64,000 nt of DNA, from the NCBI GenBank assembly GCA_028279595.1, contig JANQNK010000004.1, positions 62,001 to 126,000 on the forward strand. Direction: 5' to 3'. The notes below the pieces were generated by a model. The model was not told the origin of the DNA and searched no databases. It worked only from the letters and a program-made list of their open reading frames with translations. Position 1 is the first letter of the stretch; every line of letters begins with the position of its first letter. Origin of the DNA: Thermoplasmatota archaeon. GTDB lineage: Archaea; Thermoplasmatota; JAKEGO01. Of this stretch, positions 43,681 through 52,799 are shown in pieces. Both the position numbers and the translations under genes were made by a program.

Positions 43681-44247
43681 CTATTCTATCTTGAACCCGC
43701 ACTTGGGGCACTCCTCGTCAGTGTCCTTCACGGGGGCCCGGCAGGACTGGCAGGCAAGGAACTTCATCGGTGGACGCAGGGCGCTCCATATCTTCTCGCC
43801 GCAGAAGGGGCACTCCTTGGCGTTGACGTCGATGTGCTCCTTGCAGTTGGGGCAGACCCCGTACTCCTTCTCGACGAAGAGGAAGTTGCACTGCGGACAT
43901 TCCTCCGAGTCCATCGAGACCATAGCCTTGCACTTGGGACACTGGAACGCATCGTCGACGAACCCCTTTCCGCATGACGGGCAAGCGCTGTCGTCGATCG
44001 AGACGATGGCCCTGCACTTCGGGCAGAGGAACTGCGATCCTACAGGGGGCTCTCCAGACCTGACCGGTATCTTCCTGGCCGTTCTCGGGTCGCCGCAGGA
44101 GAGCATCGACGAGATCACCAGGACGATCCCGAGCACCGTGATCACTATACCCACCGTCGCGTCCATCATGAAGTATATAGCGAAGCCGGCCACAGTCACG
44201 AGCAGACCCACTATGAATAACATCGGTCCGGTCTTTCCCATTCCCAT
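43681..44247 (-). CDS. Membrane-anchored zinc-ribbon protein
   Basis: 188 residues: two N-terminal TM helices (about 8-28 and 30-50), then four to five zinc-ribbon knuckle pairs (CPKCRAIVS...CPSCGKGF, CPKCKAMVS...CPQCNFLF, CPNCKEHI...CPFCGEKI, CQSCRAPV...CPKCGFKI). The layout is the same as in the two zinc-ribbon membrane proteins near 21 kb, but the TM sequence and linkers differ. Divergent from thrS. Function unknown; the ribbons probably face the cytosol. Confidence 0.7.
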   Translation of the reverse strand: MGMGKTGPMLFIVGLLVTVAGFAIYFMMDATVGIVITVLGIVLVISSMLSCGDPRTARKIPVRSGEPPVGSQFLCPKCRAIVSIDDSACPSCGKGFVDDAFQCPKCKAMVSMDSEECPQCNFLFVEKEYGVCPNCKEHIDVNAKECPFCGEKIWSALRPPMKFLACQSCRAPVKDTDEECPKCGFKIE

Positions 44248-44403
44248 CCTAACACCGTTTGAGGAATCCAGTTCATGGTTATTAACATTTCCGGGATTCT
44301 GGTCGCCCGCCGCGGGTCCCCTCAGGACCGTGTACGATCGGCGGCCCCCTGCGATAACGTTTTAACATCGAATCGTGTATTGGCCCACGGTGTCTCGTTG
44401 AGA

Positions 44404-46203
44404 ATGCTGGTCATACACAGCGACTGGATGGAGTACGATGCCGTCAAGCCGATCGGGAAGATCGCGGAGGGCGACGCTGCATCATCCGGCAGGATGGAGG
44501 AGAACCTCACGGCCTTCGTCACCGTCGAGAGGGAGGACGACGACAGCACCGTCTCCGCGGCGCTCGAAGAGCTCGAGGGCATCTCGGAGAAGGTCGGGGT
44601 CCGCAGGATAATGCTCTATCCGTACGCCCATCTGAGCACCAGGCTCGCCCAGCCCGGGAGGGCCGTCGAGCTACTGTCTGGGCTCGAGACGGTCCTCGTG
44701 GATGCCGGGTTCGAGGTACACAGATCGCCGTTCGGGTGGTACAAGAGCTTCAACCTCAAGGCCAAGGGACATCCGCTCGCCGAGTGGTCCCGCGAGGTGA
44801 CCGGTGGCAAGACGAGGGACGAGATCAAGGAGCGTATCGAGTCGCGATACATCGTCCTGTTCCCCGACGGAAGGGAGGTCGAGTTGGACCCGTCGAAGGA
44901 CGAGGCGTCGTCAGGCGATGACGAACTGGACGCTTTCATCAGGTCGGAGTACGGTACACCGCCGGCGGAGGAACCTCCATCGATAAAGGAGATGCAGAGG
45001 CTCGAACTGCTCGACTACGAGACAGCGGGAGACCCGGGACACTTCATCATGTATCCCAAAGGTTCGTTCATGTTCAAGGTCCTCACGGAATGGGCTGGCT
45101 CCATGGCCCGGGACCTCGGAGCGATGGAGATCGACTCGCCGATAATGTACGACTGGGAGTCCCCGGACATCAGGGCGCAGGTCTCCAGCTTCCACGAGAG
45201 GCACTACAGGGTCGTCACGCCCGAGGACAAGAAGCTCATACTCCGCTTCGCGGGTGACTTCGGTCTGTTCAGGATGATGAAGCGGGCGACGCTATCGTAC
45301 CGGGACCTGCCCGTGAGGATGTACGAGTTCTCGAAGAGCTTCCGCTTCGAACAGCGAGGGGAGCTTTCGGGTCTTAGAAGGCTCCGGGCCTTCCATATGC
45401 CCGATATCCACTCCTTCGCGCGGAGCGAGGACGAGGGATGGGACGAGTACGCGGCGATCTACGACAAGTACCAGGCGGAGATCGTGCGGACAGGCGTACC
45501 CTTCGCCATTGCCTTCAGGGTCGTCGAATCGTTCTACTCCGAGAACAGGGAGAGGCTGATCGAGCTGCTGAAGACCTCTGGAAGGCCGGCCTTCGTCGAG
45601 CTCTTGTCGGACATGTCGCACTACTGGGCGGTCAAGAACGAGTTCCAGGGTATAGATTCCCTGGGAGGCAACTGCCAGCTCGCGACCGTACAGCTCGATG
45701 TCGTCGACGCCGAGAGGTACGGGATCGTCTACACTGACGCCGACGGCTCCGAGAAGGGCTGCACGATCTGCCACTGCTCCATCGGTTCCATCGAGCGGTG
45801 GATATACATGGTCCTCGAGAACGCGATAGCGCAGGAGAGACCCGAGTTCCCAATGTGGATAGCACCGACCCAGGTCAGGCTCATCCCCCTGAGGGACGAG
45901 TTCCTCGGGGCATGCGAGGACCTTGCGGCAGCCATCGAAGGCCGGGTCGACATCGACGACAGGGACGAGAAGGTCGGCCGGCGCATCCGGGACGCCGAGA
46001 GGGAGTGGATAGGGATGATAATCGTCTACGGCGAGAAGGAGGCTGCGGCGGACAGGATCCCTGTCAGGATGCGGAGCGGGGACATCGTCGAGATGACCGT
46101 CGATGGGATCAACTCACGAATCGCGGAGGCCACGGAGGGATGGCCATTCGTCCACGGACCCCTGCGTCAGCACCTTTCGAGAAGGTTCCCGTTCAGAGGT
46201 TGA
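44404..46203 (+). CDS. thrS: Threonyl-tRNA synthetase (archaeal type)
   Basis: Charges tRNA-Thr. About 599 residues. The N-terminus (MLVIHSDWMEYDAVKP) is the archaeal editing domain, a D-aminoacyl-tRNA-deacylase-like fold that removes mischarged serine. The class II core carries SPIMYDWESP, motif 2 (MYEFSKSFRFEQRGELSGLRRLRAFHMPDIHSF) and the GGNCQLATVQLD block, followed by motif 3 (HCSIGSIERWIYMVLEN). The C-terminal anticodon-binding domain starts at APTQVRLIPL. An upstream in-frame ATG adds 43 residues unlike any ThrRS and was rejected. A TATA-like GTTTTAACA is about 40 nt upstream. Confidence 0.95.
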   Translation: MLVIHSDWMEYDAVKPIGKIAEGDAASSGRMEENLTAFVTVEREDDDSTVSAALEELEGISEKVGVRRIMLYPYAHLSTRLAQPGRAVELLSGLETVLVDAGFEVHRSPFGWYKSFNLKAKGHPLAEWSREVTGGKTRDEIKERIESRYIVLFPDGREVELDPSKDEASSGDDELDAFIRSEYGTPPAEEPPSIKEMQRLELLDYETAGDPGHFIMYPKGSFMFKVLTEWAGSMARDLGAMEIDSPIMYDWESPDIRAQVSSFHERHYRVVTPEDKKLILRFAGDFGLFRMMKRATLSYRDLPVRMYEFSKSFRFEQRGELSGLRRLRAFHMPDIHSFARSEDEGWDEYAAIYDKYQAEIVRTGVPFAIAFRVVESFYSENRERLIELLKTSGRPAFVELLSDMSHYWAVKNEFQGIDSLGGNCQLATVQLDVVDAERYGIVYTDADGSEKGCTICHCSIGSIERWIYMVLENAIAQERPEFPMWIAPTQVRLIPLRDEFLGACEDLAAAIEGRVDIDDRDEKVGRRIRDAEREWIGMIIVYGEKEAAADRIPVRMRSGDIVEMTVDGINSRIAEATEGWPFVHGPLRQHLSRRFPFRG

Positions 46204-46261
46204 CACTGCCGTTGTCATCCAATTCATCCCAATGACCCTGGCACGCGCGTCGATCTATGGA

Positions 46262-46579
46262 TTATTCCTTGAAGGCCGACACCACGACCATCGTCTTGGT
46301 CTCCTTGACACCCGGTATCGGACCTATCTGGCTGATTATGAGGTCGCGCATCTCGGAGTAGTCCTTGAACCTCGCCTTCGCGAGGATGTCGATGTCCCCG
46401 GTGACGAGGTAGATCTCCTCGATCGAGCCGATCTGGGCCATCTTCGAGGCTATCTCCTCTGTCTTGGAAGTGTCGATCTTCAATGACATCATGACGAGGA
46501 CGTCAGAGCCGTAGTACTTCTCGATCGTCTGTTCGTGCTCGTCCATCCCGATATCTGCCCCATCTGCGGGATCGTTCAT
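46262..46579 (-). CDS. Stand-alone Lrp/AsnC ligand-binding (RAM) domain protein
   Basis: 105 residues without the helix-turn-helix of Lrp/AsnC regulators. The RAM betaalphabeta pattern is clear: VLVMMSLKIDTSKTEEIASKMAQ, EEIYLVTGDIDILAKARFKDYSEMRDLI and the closing IPGVKETKTMVVVSAFKE. Such proteins bind amino acids and may modulate partner regulators or form decamers. It follows the coiled-coil gene by 19 nt in an operon and is convergent with thrS. An amino acid-sensing role is inference. Confidence 0.82.
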   Translation of the reverse strand: MNDPADGADIGMDEHEQTIEKYYGSDVLVMMSLKIDTSKTEEIASKMAQIGSIEEIYLVTGDIDILAKARFKDYSEMRDLIISQIGPIPGVKETKTMVVVSAFKE

Positions 46580-46598
46580 GAGGGGTCCCTCCCGTCGC

Positions 46599-47288
46599 TC
46601 ATTCCTTGGGCTTCGCGACCTTCTTCGCCTTCTTGACCGGCTTCTTCGGTGTTTCCGCTGGAGTACCCGGCGAGACCGTCGCCTTCACGGTGGGGAAGTT
46701 GTCCCTCAGGTCTCCGAGGGCCTTCGATAGCTGGACCATCTGCTTCTCGGCCTCCTCGACCGCCTTCTTCGAGACGTCCTCACCGCTGTCCTTGAGCTCC
46801 TCCATCCTCTGGGCAAGGTCGGTGGATAGCTCGTTGACCTTCTCTATGACCCCGTCGATTATCGCGTTCCTCTTCTCGGGGTCAGCCTCGTTCTGGGCCT
46901 CCTTGAGCCCCGTGACCATCATACCCTGGATGGTCTGGAGGTCCTCGCTGATCTCCTCCAGGACTATCTCCGAGTTCTTCTTCACCGCAACCTGAAGCTC
47001 CTTCGCCCTCTGTTCGACGACGCCGGTCAGGTTCTCTATATCGCTCCTCAGCGTCTCAAGGAACTTCTCCAGCTGCTCGATGGAGGCGTCGGGGTTCTCG
47101 GCCGCGTCCTTGAGGCTGTCGATGTGGGAGTCGATGGTCTTCAGGGCCTTCTCCGATGTCTCGGCCGCCGCATCCACAAGAGTCGCTCCCTCCTTCTTGA
47201 TCTCGTCGACAAGGGTCTTCTGCCTCTCGTCGATCGTCTCGATGGCCTTCTTCATCGTTCCCGATATCTCACTAAATATGTCCGCCAT
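46599..47288 (-). CDS. Helical coiled-coil protein with Lys/Pro-rich tail
   Basis: 229 residues. From MADIFSEISGTMKKAIETIDERQ it is nearly all amphipathic helix, with phasin-like or methyl-accepting-helix-like heptads, ending in a basic PKKPVKKAKKVAKPKE tail like a histone H1 tail. The chosen start is the ATG followed by this helical sequence; longer in-frame starts read into the promoter (a TATAAATATTTA stretch about 50 nt upstream). No membrane or enzyme motif. The basic tail suggests nucleic acid or acidic-protein binding (inference). Confidence 0.65.
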   Translation of the reverse strand: MADIFSEISGTMKKAIETIDERQKTLVDEIKKEGATLVDAAAETSEKALKTIDSHIDSLKDAAENPDASIEQLEKFLETLRSDIENLTGVVEQRAKELQVAVKKNSEIVLEEISEDLQTIQGMMVTGLKEAQNEADPEKRNAIIDGVIEKVNELSTDLAQRMEELKDSGEDVSKKAVEEAEKQMVQLSKALGDLRDNFPTVKATVSPGTPAETPKKPVKKAKKVAKPKE

Positions 47289-47453
47289 GGCGATCACCCA
47301 CGTCTTTCTAGTGTGATTGATATCCTGAATCCGATATAAATATTTACCTTGAAAGGGGGCAAAATCGGCCGATCGGTCCAAAACTGTTACCATTGATCGA
47401 TGGGCCCGCACCAAGGGTCAAGACTTATTTACATTCCGTAAGATGGAGGGAGG

Positions 47454-48188
47454 ATGTCAGAGCTCGCGCTGGTGATTGCGGCCCTCTTCGCCTACGGGGT
47501 GTTCAGGGGAACCAGCACCTGTGCCACTATATGCACCCCTGCCCTCCTACCCTACGTCGCCTCAAGCGGTATGGGTCCGGCTAGAGCGTTGAAGATGGGT
47601 ATAATGTTCAACCTTCCAAGGCTGGTCATGCTGGTCATATTCGGTGCTATCGTGGGTGCCCTATCCAGCTCTGTGTTCTCGGAGAGTGGGCTCAAGTTGG
47701 TATTGACTGTCACTCACGATATGGCATACATGGCCATAGGGATCCTGCTAATCTTCCTGGGAGTACACATCCTCAGGAAGGGAGGAAGTGAAAGGACGCC
47801 CGGATCCAGACATCGGAAAAGGAGAGGGAGACCGAACCTTTTCCCCAGATGGATCCGTGGAGAGAGGAGGTTTGTGACGACATGGGGGTCCCTTCTCAGT
47901 GTCGCCTGCCTGATGGAGGTCGGGCTATTGGAAGGACTTGCCATGTCCACGCTCCTTGGAGCTTCCGAGTCGAATGTCGTCATCGCGGCGATGTTGGGGG
48001 CTGGTGCAATGGCAGCCTTCGGGATAGGGGCAGCGGTCCCGGTCATCACCCTTGTGGTTCTGACGTCGAAATATGCAGATATGGAGAGACCGTCCCATAC
48101 CCGCTTCTTCACCGAGATCGTACCATGGTTAATGGTCCTGGTCGGCATCTTCCTGATCGGAACCTCGGCCTTGAGATTGAGCCTCTGA
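47454..48188 (+). CDS. CcdA/DsbD-like polytopic membrane protein
   Basis: 244 residues, about six TM helices. The first membrane segment has STCATICTPALLPYVA, a Cys-x3-Cys plus Pro arrangement recalling the CcdA/DsbD family, whose paired cysteines carry electrons across the membrane; a second Cys (SVACLMEVGLLEG) sits in the matching position of the second repeat. A basic cytoplasmic loop (RTPGSRHRKRRGRP) divides the halves. It starts the plus-strand block that leads to the 4Fe-4S and dehydratase-like genes. TATA box (ACTTATTT) about 26 nt upstream of the ATG. Assignment to the family is probable, not certain. Confidence 0.6.
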   Translation: MSELALVIAALFAYGVFRGTSTCATICTPALLPYVASSGMGPARALKMGIMFNLPRLVMLVIFGAIVGALSSSVFSESGLKLVLTVTHDMAYMAIGILLIFLGVHILRKGGSERTPGSRHRKRRGRPNLFPRWIRGERRFVTTWGSLLSVACLMEVGLLEGLAMSTLLGASESNVVIAAMLGAGAMAAFGIGAAVPVITLVVLTSKYADMERPSHTRFFTEIVPWLMVLVGIFLIGTSALRLSL

Positions 48189-48256
48189 TCCAGTTGTCTC
48201 GACCAGTGCTGGAAGAATGCATAATCCTCATATATCCATGTGGCATTTGGATTATC

Positions 48257-50614
48257 ATGTTAAGGGCCAGACTACAGAGGGGGCAGGCTCTCGTTCTCGC
48301 TATCTCGATTTCTTTGCTCTTGAACCAATATGGAGCACTTGCAGATGGTGGGACCGACCAAAGCGATGTCAGAGGGTATCCGGACATACTGACCGTCGAG
48401 GTGAATGCTCTTGCCCCGGAGGCACCCGCTGTGGTTGGGTTCCAGCCGACGGAGGAGTCCTATCTTTCGGCAGCGTGCATGATACCGGCCTACTACAATA
48501 GAATTGACTCAATACCGCTGATATTCGACGACGGATCGGGTGAAAACGCCGTCCCTGAGGATTTCGAGGCCGTGACGATAGAGTTGGGGAGCGGTGGAAC
48601 GGACATCTGGACCATGGACTTCGCATACGACCATTGGAGCGAAGCGGGGGTCGTCGTCCTTGTCGAGGATTACGAGTGGGCGCTCCGATCCGTGCCGATC
48701 TCTGCCCAGCTGTGCGCGCCGATGGTCACAGCTGTGACCCCTGCGTTCGCAACGAACCTCTCGGTCGAACTCGTTATAATGGCCGGCGATGGACTGTCTG
48801 AACAACAGGTCCCAGCGGGTACCAAGGCGATCCGCTTGACTAGCGCCGAGGACCTCTGGACGTTCCAGCTGGACGTATACTCCATGATGGGGAGGGCGTG
48901 CGACTACGTGGTCGTAACGAATCCCACCGACATCGACCCGGCCGTGGACATCCAGCTTCATGGTCTATCCCTGTCCGCCGGACTCCTTGCCGCATACAGG
49001 GGTGCGGTCGTTCAGACGGGAGACCTCACGGGGCCCAGGGACCTGATATCCACGATCATAAAAGCGGAGGAGCCGGATGACGTGACCTACGACCAGGTCG
49101 TCCCCTACTTCCACGCAGTGAAGGAATCCTGCTGGGGAGCCCAGGAGTTCATGATCGACAGGGACCTGACGCCGGCCTTCCTCGGGCTTGTGGGAGGCCC
49201 ATTCGCCCTTCCGGATTACATCCTCGACATCCACATCCTCTACCATTACTGGGCAAAGGAGTTGCATTACGTACCAACGACTGCGCCCTATGGCAATTTC
49301 TCTTCGGAGAAGCCCGTTGACACCTACGTCAAGGAGGACGCAGCGGTCGGGCGGATACTCGGTGACAACATCCTCGATACGTCGTTACTGCTTTTCCGTA
49401 CCTTCTTCTACAGGGAGTTCCTGCCCGGTGGTGAATACGACCCTGGGACCGCGTGGAGTAGCTCCAGCATCATGATCGACGGACACCGCCTGAACCAGCC
49501 AGAGCCCGGCGGTCCTAACATTTCGGCGAACGTCGTGTGGCACCCTGGTGAGGAGGTGATGGAGGAGTTCGACGCCGCCGGCTTTGACGTAACCTACGGG
49601 TTGCCAAAGAACGAGACGGACCCAACGGATACGAACCTCTCGGTAGTGTCGCTCATGGGGATCCTCGTGAACTCCTCAGTGAGCCACATAATCGCCCACG
49701 GACATACCGAAATGATACGATTCGAGGTTGGGATCGATCCCGATACCGGCGATGGGCGCATCTTCGCGCTGACCTGCGACCAGATAAGGGACCTTGGGCC
49801 GACAGCCCCCTTCGCTATAGGCGCGATCGCTTGTGGATCCGGCACCTTCTCTAAGGACGTCCCGTTGAACAGGACAGTTCCGCTATCTTTCGTGCATGCG
49901 GGGGCTGTCGCATTCCACGCACCGGCCACCGGTCAAGCGGTGTGCTTCTGGGACCAAGCTCCCGAGGGTGTCGCTTCGGACATGTCCTACATGATGTGGA
50001 ACTACAGCCTGAACGACAATATTGCGATCGGAAGGGCAATAGCGGATGCCAAATGGGATGCATTCAGCTCGTGGCGCGATGCGGGAAACATATCCCATGA
50101 GGACCCGGCCACGTTCCACCTGTTCGGGGACCCGGCCCTCGAGCTATACAAACCCGGAGTCCCGTTCAGCGATCCAGCACCGATGGAGGTGGAGGTCGAG
50201 TTGGATATCGATCCAAGCTCTATTGCCGCAGGAGATGCGGTAGTGATGAACTTCACCTTCTCCGATCCGGCAACAGGACTACCGATCATGATCGATTGGG
50301 ACAGGATCGAGGTAGGGAACGAGGTATTCGATGGTGCATATGCGGAACCCACATCCAACGCTTCACACAGCTTCACGCTGAACGAGGAGGGATTGAACTG
50401 GATCAAGATATCCTTCGGTGCGGATGGTTATGACACCTACGAAGCGACCTACCTGTTCAACGTTGAAGGGACCGGTAGTGGTCCTGAGGATGAAGATGAT
50501 GAGGACTATCCGATAGCAGCGCTCATGGTGGTCGTTCTCGGTATCGTGCTAATCGTATTGGTATACGTGTATCTGCTCAAGGCCTCACGGGGGAGAAAAG
50601 GGAAGGGGAGATGA
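48257..50614 (+). CDS. Gingipain-like cysteine peptidase (C25 family), membrane-anchored
   Basis: About 785 residues. After a weak signal (ALVLAISISLLLNQ) comes a large extracellular part with the C25 core: catalytic His at 481 or 483 (IIAHGHTEM) and Cys at 526 (IGAIACGSGTF), then AVAFHAPATG and the typical end block FHLFGDPALELY. An Ig-like domain (about 635-735) and an acidic linker precede a C-terminal TM helix and a KASRGRKGKGR stop-transfer tail. An exported protein-degrading enzyme is likely. TATA box (CATATATC) about 24 nt upstream of the ATG. Eight bases separate its stop from the next gene. Confidence 0.75.
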   Translation: MLRARLQRGQALVLAISISLLLNQYGALADGGTDQSDVRGYPDILTVEVNALAPEAPAVVGFQPTEESYLSAACMIPAYYNRIDSIPLIFDDGSGENAVPEDFEAVTIELGSGGTDIWTMDFAYDHWSEAGVVVLVEDYEWALRSVPISAQLCAPMVTAVTPAFATNLSVELVIMAGDGLSEQQVPAGTKAIRLTSAEDLWTFQLDVYSMMGRACDYVVVTNPTDIDPAVDIQLHGLSLSAGLLAAYRGAVVQTGDLTGPRDLISTIIKAEEPDDVTYDQVVPYFHAVKESCWGAQEFMIDRDLTPAFLGLVGGPFALPDYILDIHILYHYWAKELHYVPTTAPYGNFSSEKPVDTYVKEDAAVGRILGDNILDTSLLLFRTFFYREFLPGGEYDPGTAWSSSSIMIDGHRLNQPEPGGPNISANVVWHPGEEVMEEFDAAGFDVTYGLPKNETDPTDTNLSVVSLMGILVNSSVSHIIAHGHTEMIRFEVGIDPDTGDGRIFALTCDQIRDLGPTAPFAIGAIACGSGTFSKDVPLNRTVPLSFVHAGAVAFHAPATGQAVCFWDQAPEGVASDMSYMMWNYSLNDNIAIGRAIADAKWDAFSSWRDAGNISHEDPATFHLFGDPALELYKPGVPFSDPAPMEVEVELDIDPSSIAAGDAVVMNFTFSDPATGLPIMIDWDRIEVGNEVFDGAYAEPTSNASHSFTLNEEGLNWIKISFGADGYDTYEATYLFNVEGTGSGPEDEDDEDYPIAALMVVVLGIVLIVLVYVYLLKASRGRKGKGR

Positions 50615-50621
50615 ACAGGGA

Positions 50622-52799
50622 ATGCCCATCGGACCATCCGGCAACGAGGGATCCGCATCAATGGTGCCACATCGTGTCATCGTATTGGTACTCTTCCCTG
50701 TCCTGTGGCTGCTGGTGACATCGGCCCTGGCCGGGGGTGAGGACCTCAAGTTGGGTGGCGAGGAGGCCCTCACGATCGAGGACCCGCAGGTGTTCGGCAA
50801 CGTTACGCTGACCGGGCACTCCACGCTCATCATCAACGGGACCTCCATGGAGATACGAGGATTGCTCAGGATGAATGACAACTCCCGACTGTTCGTCCAA
50901 GACGGAGTGATGGTGGTGAGACCGCCCGCCCTGGACGAGCACATCATGCCTGTATTCATCCGGGACAGGTCGCTTTTAAAGGCGAGTTCGGGGTCTGACG
51001 TGGTGTTCCATCCTCAGCCGAGCGCCACGAACATCTCGTACATGCTTGCCGACGATTCGTCGAGCTTCATCCTGGTCGATTCCGACTTCTCCTTCGAGTC
51101 GCCGGAGATCATCGACCAGTCTATCGAGCTGGCATCCGTCACGTCGGGTGTCCTGCTATTCTCCAGCTCGAGCTCCTGGACCGTGATCGACTCCGAGATC
51201 GAAGCGTACCTCAACGTCACACCCTCCGGACAACTGAGGAGCAGATGGTTCTGGTGCACTCTTCACCAGAACGCGAAGGTAGAGCTCATAGACTCAGAGG
51301 CATGGATCAACACTCCCCTGAACACCATCTTCAAGCCTATATCCGGAATGTTCCAGATGACTAGGTCTGTGATCTCACAGGGTTATCTCGACGGCGAGGT
51401 CACGGCGACGTTCGCCATTGAGGACAGCGAGGTGGACGGCCTCAACCTGAGGGACCAGTCCCAGATGGTGCTCGCGTCATCGACCGTGCAGACGCTTACG
51501 ATCGGGATCATAGCCCCGTACACCGACGTTGATGAGATGCCTCGCACCAAGGCGACGATCGGGGATGTTGTCGTGAAGGGGAGGACCAGCGTGAAGGGTG
51601 CTGCGACGGTCGATATCTCGGGATCGGTGCTCGATTCCCTCTTCGTTTCAGAGGAGGCGGAGGTTGAACTGTTCGATTCCATCGTCTCTGACACCCTCAC
51701 ATGCGTTGACGTCACCAGTGTCCTGGGTGACAACTGCAGCGTTACGAACCTGACGGTGGATGACGACTGCTGGCTCCACCTCGACAAGTTCGGTTCGGCC
51801 ACGAGGATGGTGATGCGGGAGGGGGGTCCGTCGACCGCTTCACTGTCCAACGGGACCATAGATGAGATCTCGGTGTACCAGGACCATACGAAGACGATAG
51901 TCCTCCGTAGCGTAGACGTCGGGAACATCAGTTTCTGGGACAACGTCACGATGTCGATCGTCGCGGATGATTCCTCGATCCAGGCTTTCCGTCCTTGGCG
52001 TCAGGAGAACATCCACATAACCATGTCGGTGTCGGACTCCGAGGTCCCTCCCGCCGATTTCGATGAGAACATATCGGTCGACGTCTATCACCCTCTCAAG
52101 GTATTGGTCCGAGTGAACGGCATGGCGACCCCGGCTGACCTGAGGGTGTTGGAGGAGTCGGGGGTGGAGACCGTTCATGTGATCCCAGATGGCATCGGGT
52201 GCGTTTGGTTCGACGTGCTGGTCGACACGTACTCGGAGGGCGTACTGACCCATTACAGGAATGTCACGGTCGAGGCGACGTTCCTCGATTTCGAGGGACG
52301 GAAGGAGGAGGTCATGGACTCCTCGAAGACCGTCCGGTTCGATTGGTCCGACCCGTACTCCCCATCGGTCAAAGGGATCTCCCATTCACCGTCATCATGG
52401 AACTCCGACAGGGACCTGTTCGTCACTGCGGATGTGACGGATGCGGATTGCGGAGCCATACGATCGGTTACCCTTAACTACAGCGTCGATGGCTCGCCGT
52501 GGGTCGAGGTCCCGATGTACGAGACCAGTCCAGGGACCTACAAGGCGATGATACCGCGGCAGAGTGCCGGATCCACAGTACGCTACCGGGTCAGAGCCTC
52601 TGACGTGTATGGTAACTACGTAGTCTCGGACACGAGATCCCTGGTGGTGGGGGAGGAGGAGGACCTGTTGACCATGTCCCTCTTCGCCCTCATGGTTGTG
52701 ATGGCGTTGGCGCTTCTCGGCCGGCATGTTCTCAGATACCGAAGGACACGGAGATTCCTTAGGGGCGGAGGACCCAAACCCAAGGGGGTCAGGAAATGA
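50622..52799 (+). CDS. Secreted, membrane-anchored beta-helix-like protein
   Basis: 725 residues. A signal peptide (VIVLVLFPVLWLLVTSALAGG) leads into about 500 residues of short beta strands with repeated D-S-E/D and S-x-V turns, suggesting a parallel beta solenoid. Near residues 590-670 is an Ig-like domain (VTLNYSVDGSPWVEVPMYE and RYRVRASDVYGN), followed by a C-terminal TM helix and a basic tail. I recognise no enzymatic motif. The ATG at 50661, after a GAGGGAT site, would give a more typical signal peptide and is an alternative start. It overlaps the next gene by four bases. Confidence 0.65.
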   Translation: MPIGPSGNEGSASMVPHRVIVLVLFPVLWLLVTSALAGGEDLKLGGEEALTIEDPQVFGNVTLTGHSTLIINGTSMEIRGLLRMNDNSRLFVQDGVMVVRPPALDEHIMPVFIRDRSLLKASSGSDVVFHPQPSATNISYMLADDSSSFILVDSDFSFESPEIIDQSIELASVTSGVLLFSSSSSWTVIDSEIEAYLNVTPSGQLRSRWFWCTLHQNAKVELIDSEAWINTPLNTIFKPISGMFQMTRSVISQGYLDGEVTATFAIEDSEVDGLNLRDQSQMVLASSTVQTLTIGIIAPYTDVDEMPRTKATIGDVVVKGRTSVKGAATVDISGSVLDSLFVSEEAEVELFDSIVSDTLTCVDVTSVLGDNCSVTNLTVDDDCWLHLDKFGSATRMVMREGGPSTASLSNGTIDEISVYQDHTKTIVLRSVDVGNISFWDNVTMSIVADDSSIQAFRPWRQENIHITMSVSDSEVPPADFDENISVDVYHPLKVLVRVNGMATPADLRVLEESGVETVHVIPDGIGCVWFDVLVDTYSEGVLTHYRNVTVEATFLDFEGRKEEVMDSSKTVRFDWSDPYSPSVKGISHSPSSWNSDRDLFVTADVTDADCGAIRSVTLNYSVDGSPWVEVPMYETSPGTYKAMIPRQSAGSTVRYRVRASDVYGNYVVSDTRSLVVGEEEDLLTMSLFALMVVMALALLGRHVLRYRRTRRFLRGGGPKPKGVRK

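Noticed and set aside
44275..44403. Upstream start for threonyl-tRNA synthetase
   Set aside because: The added 43 residues resemble no ThrRS and cover the promoter region. The editing domain begins at the ATG chosen.
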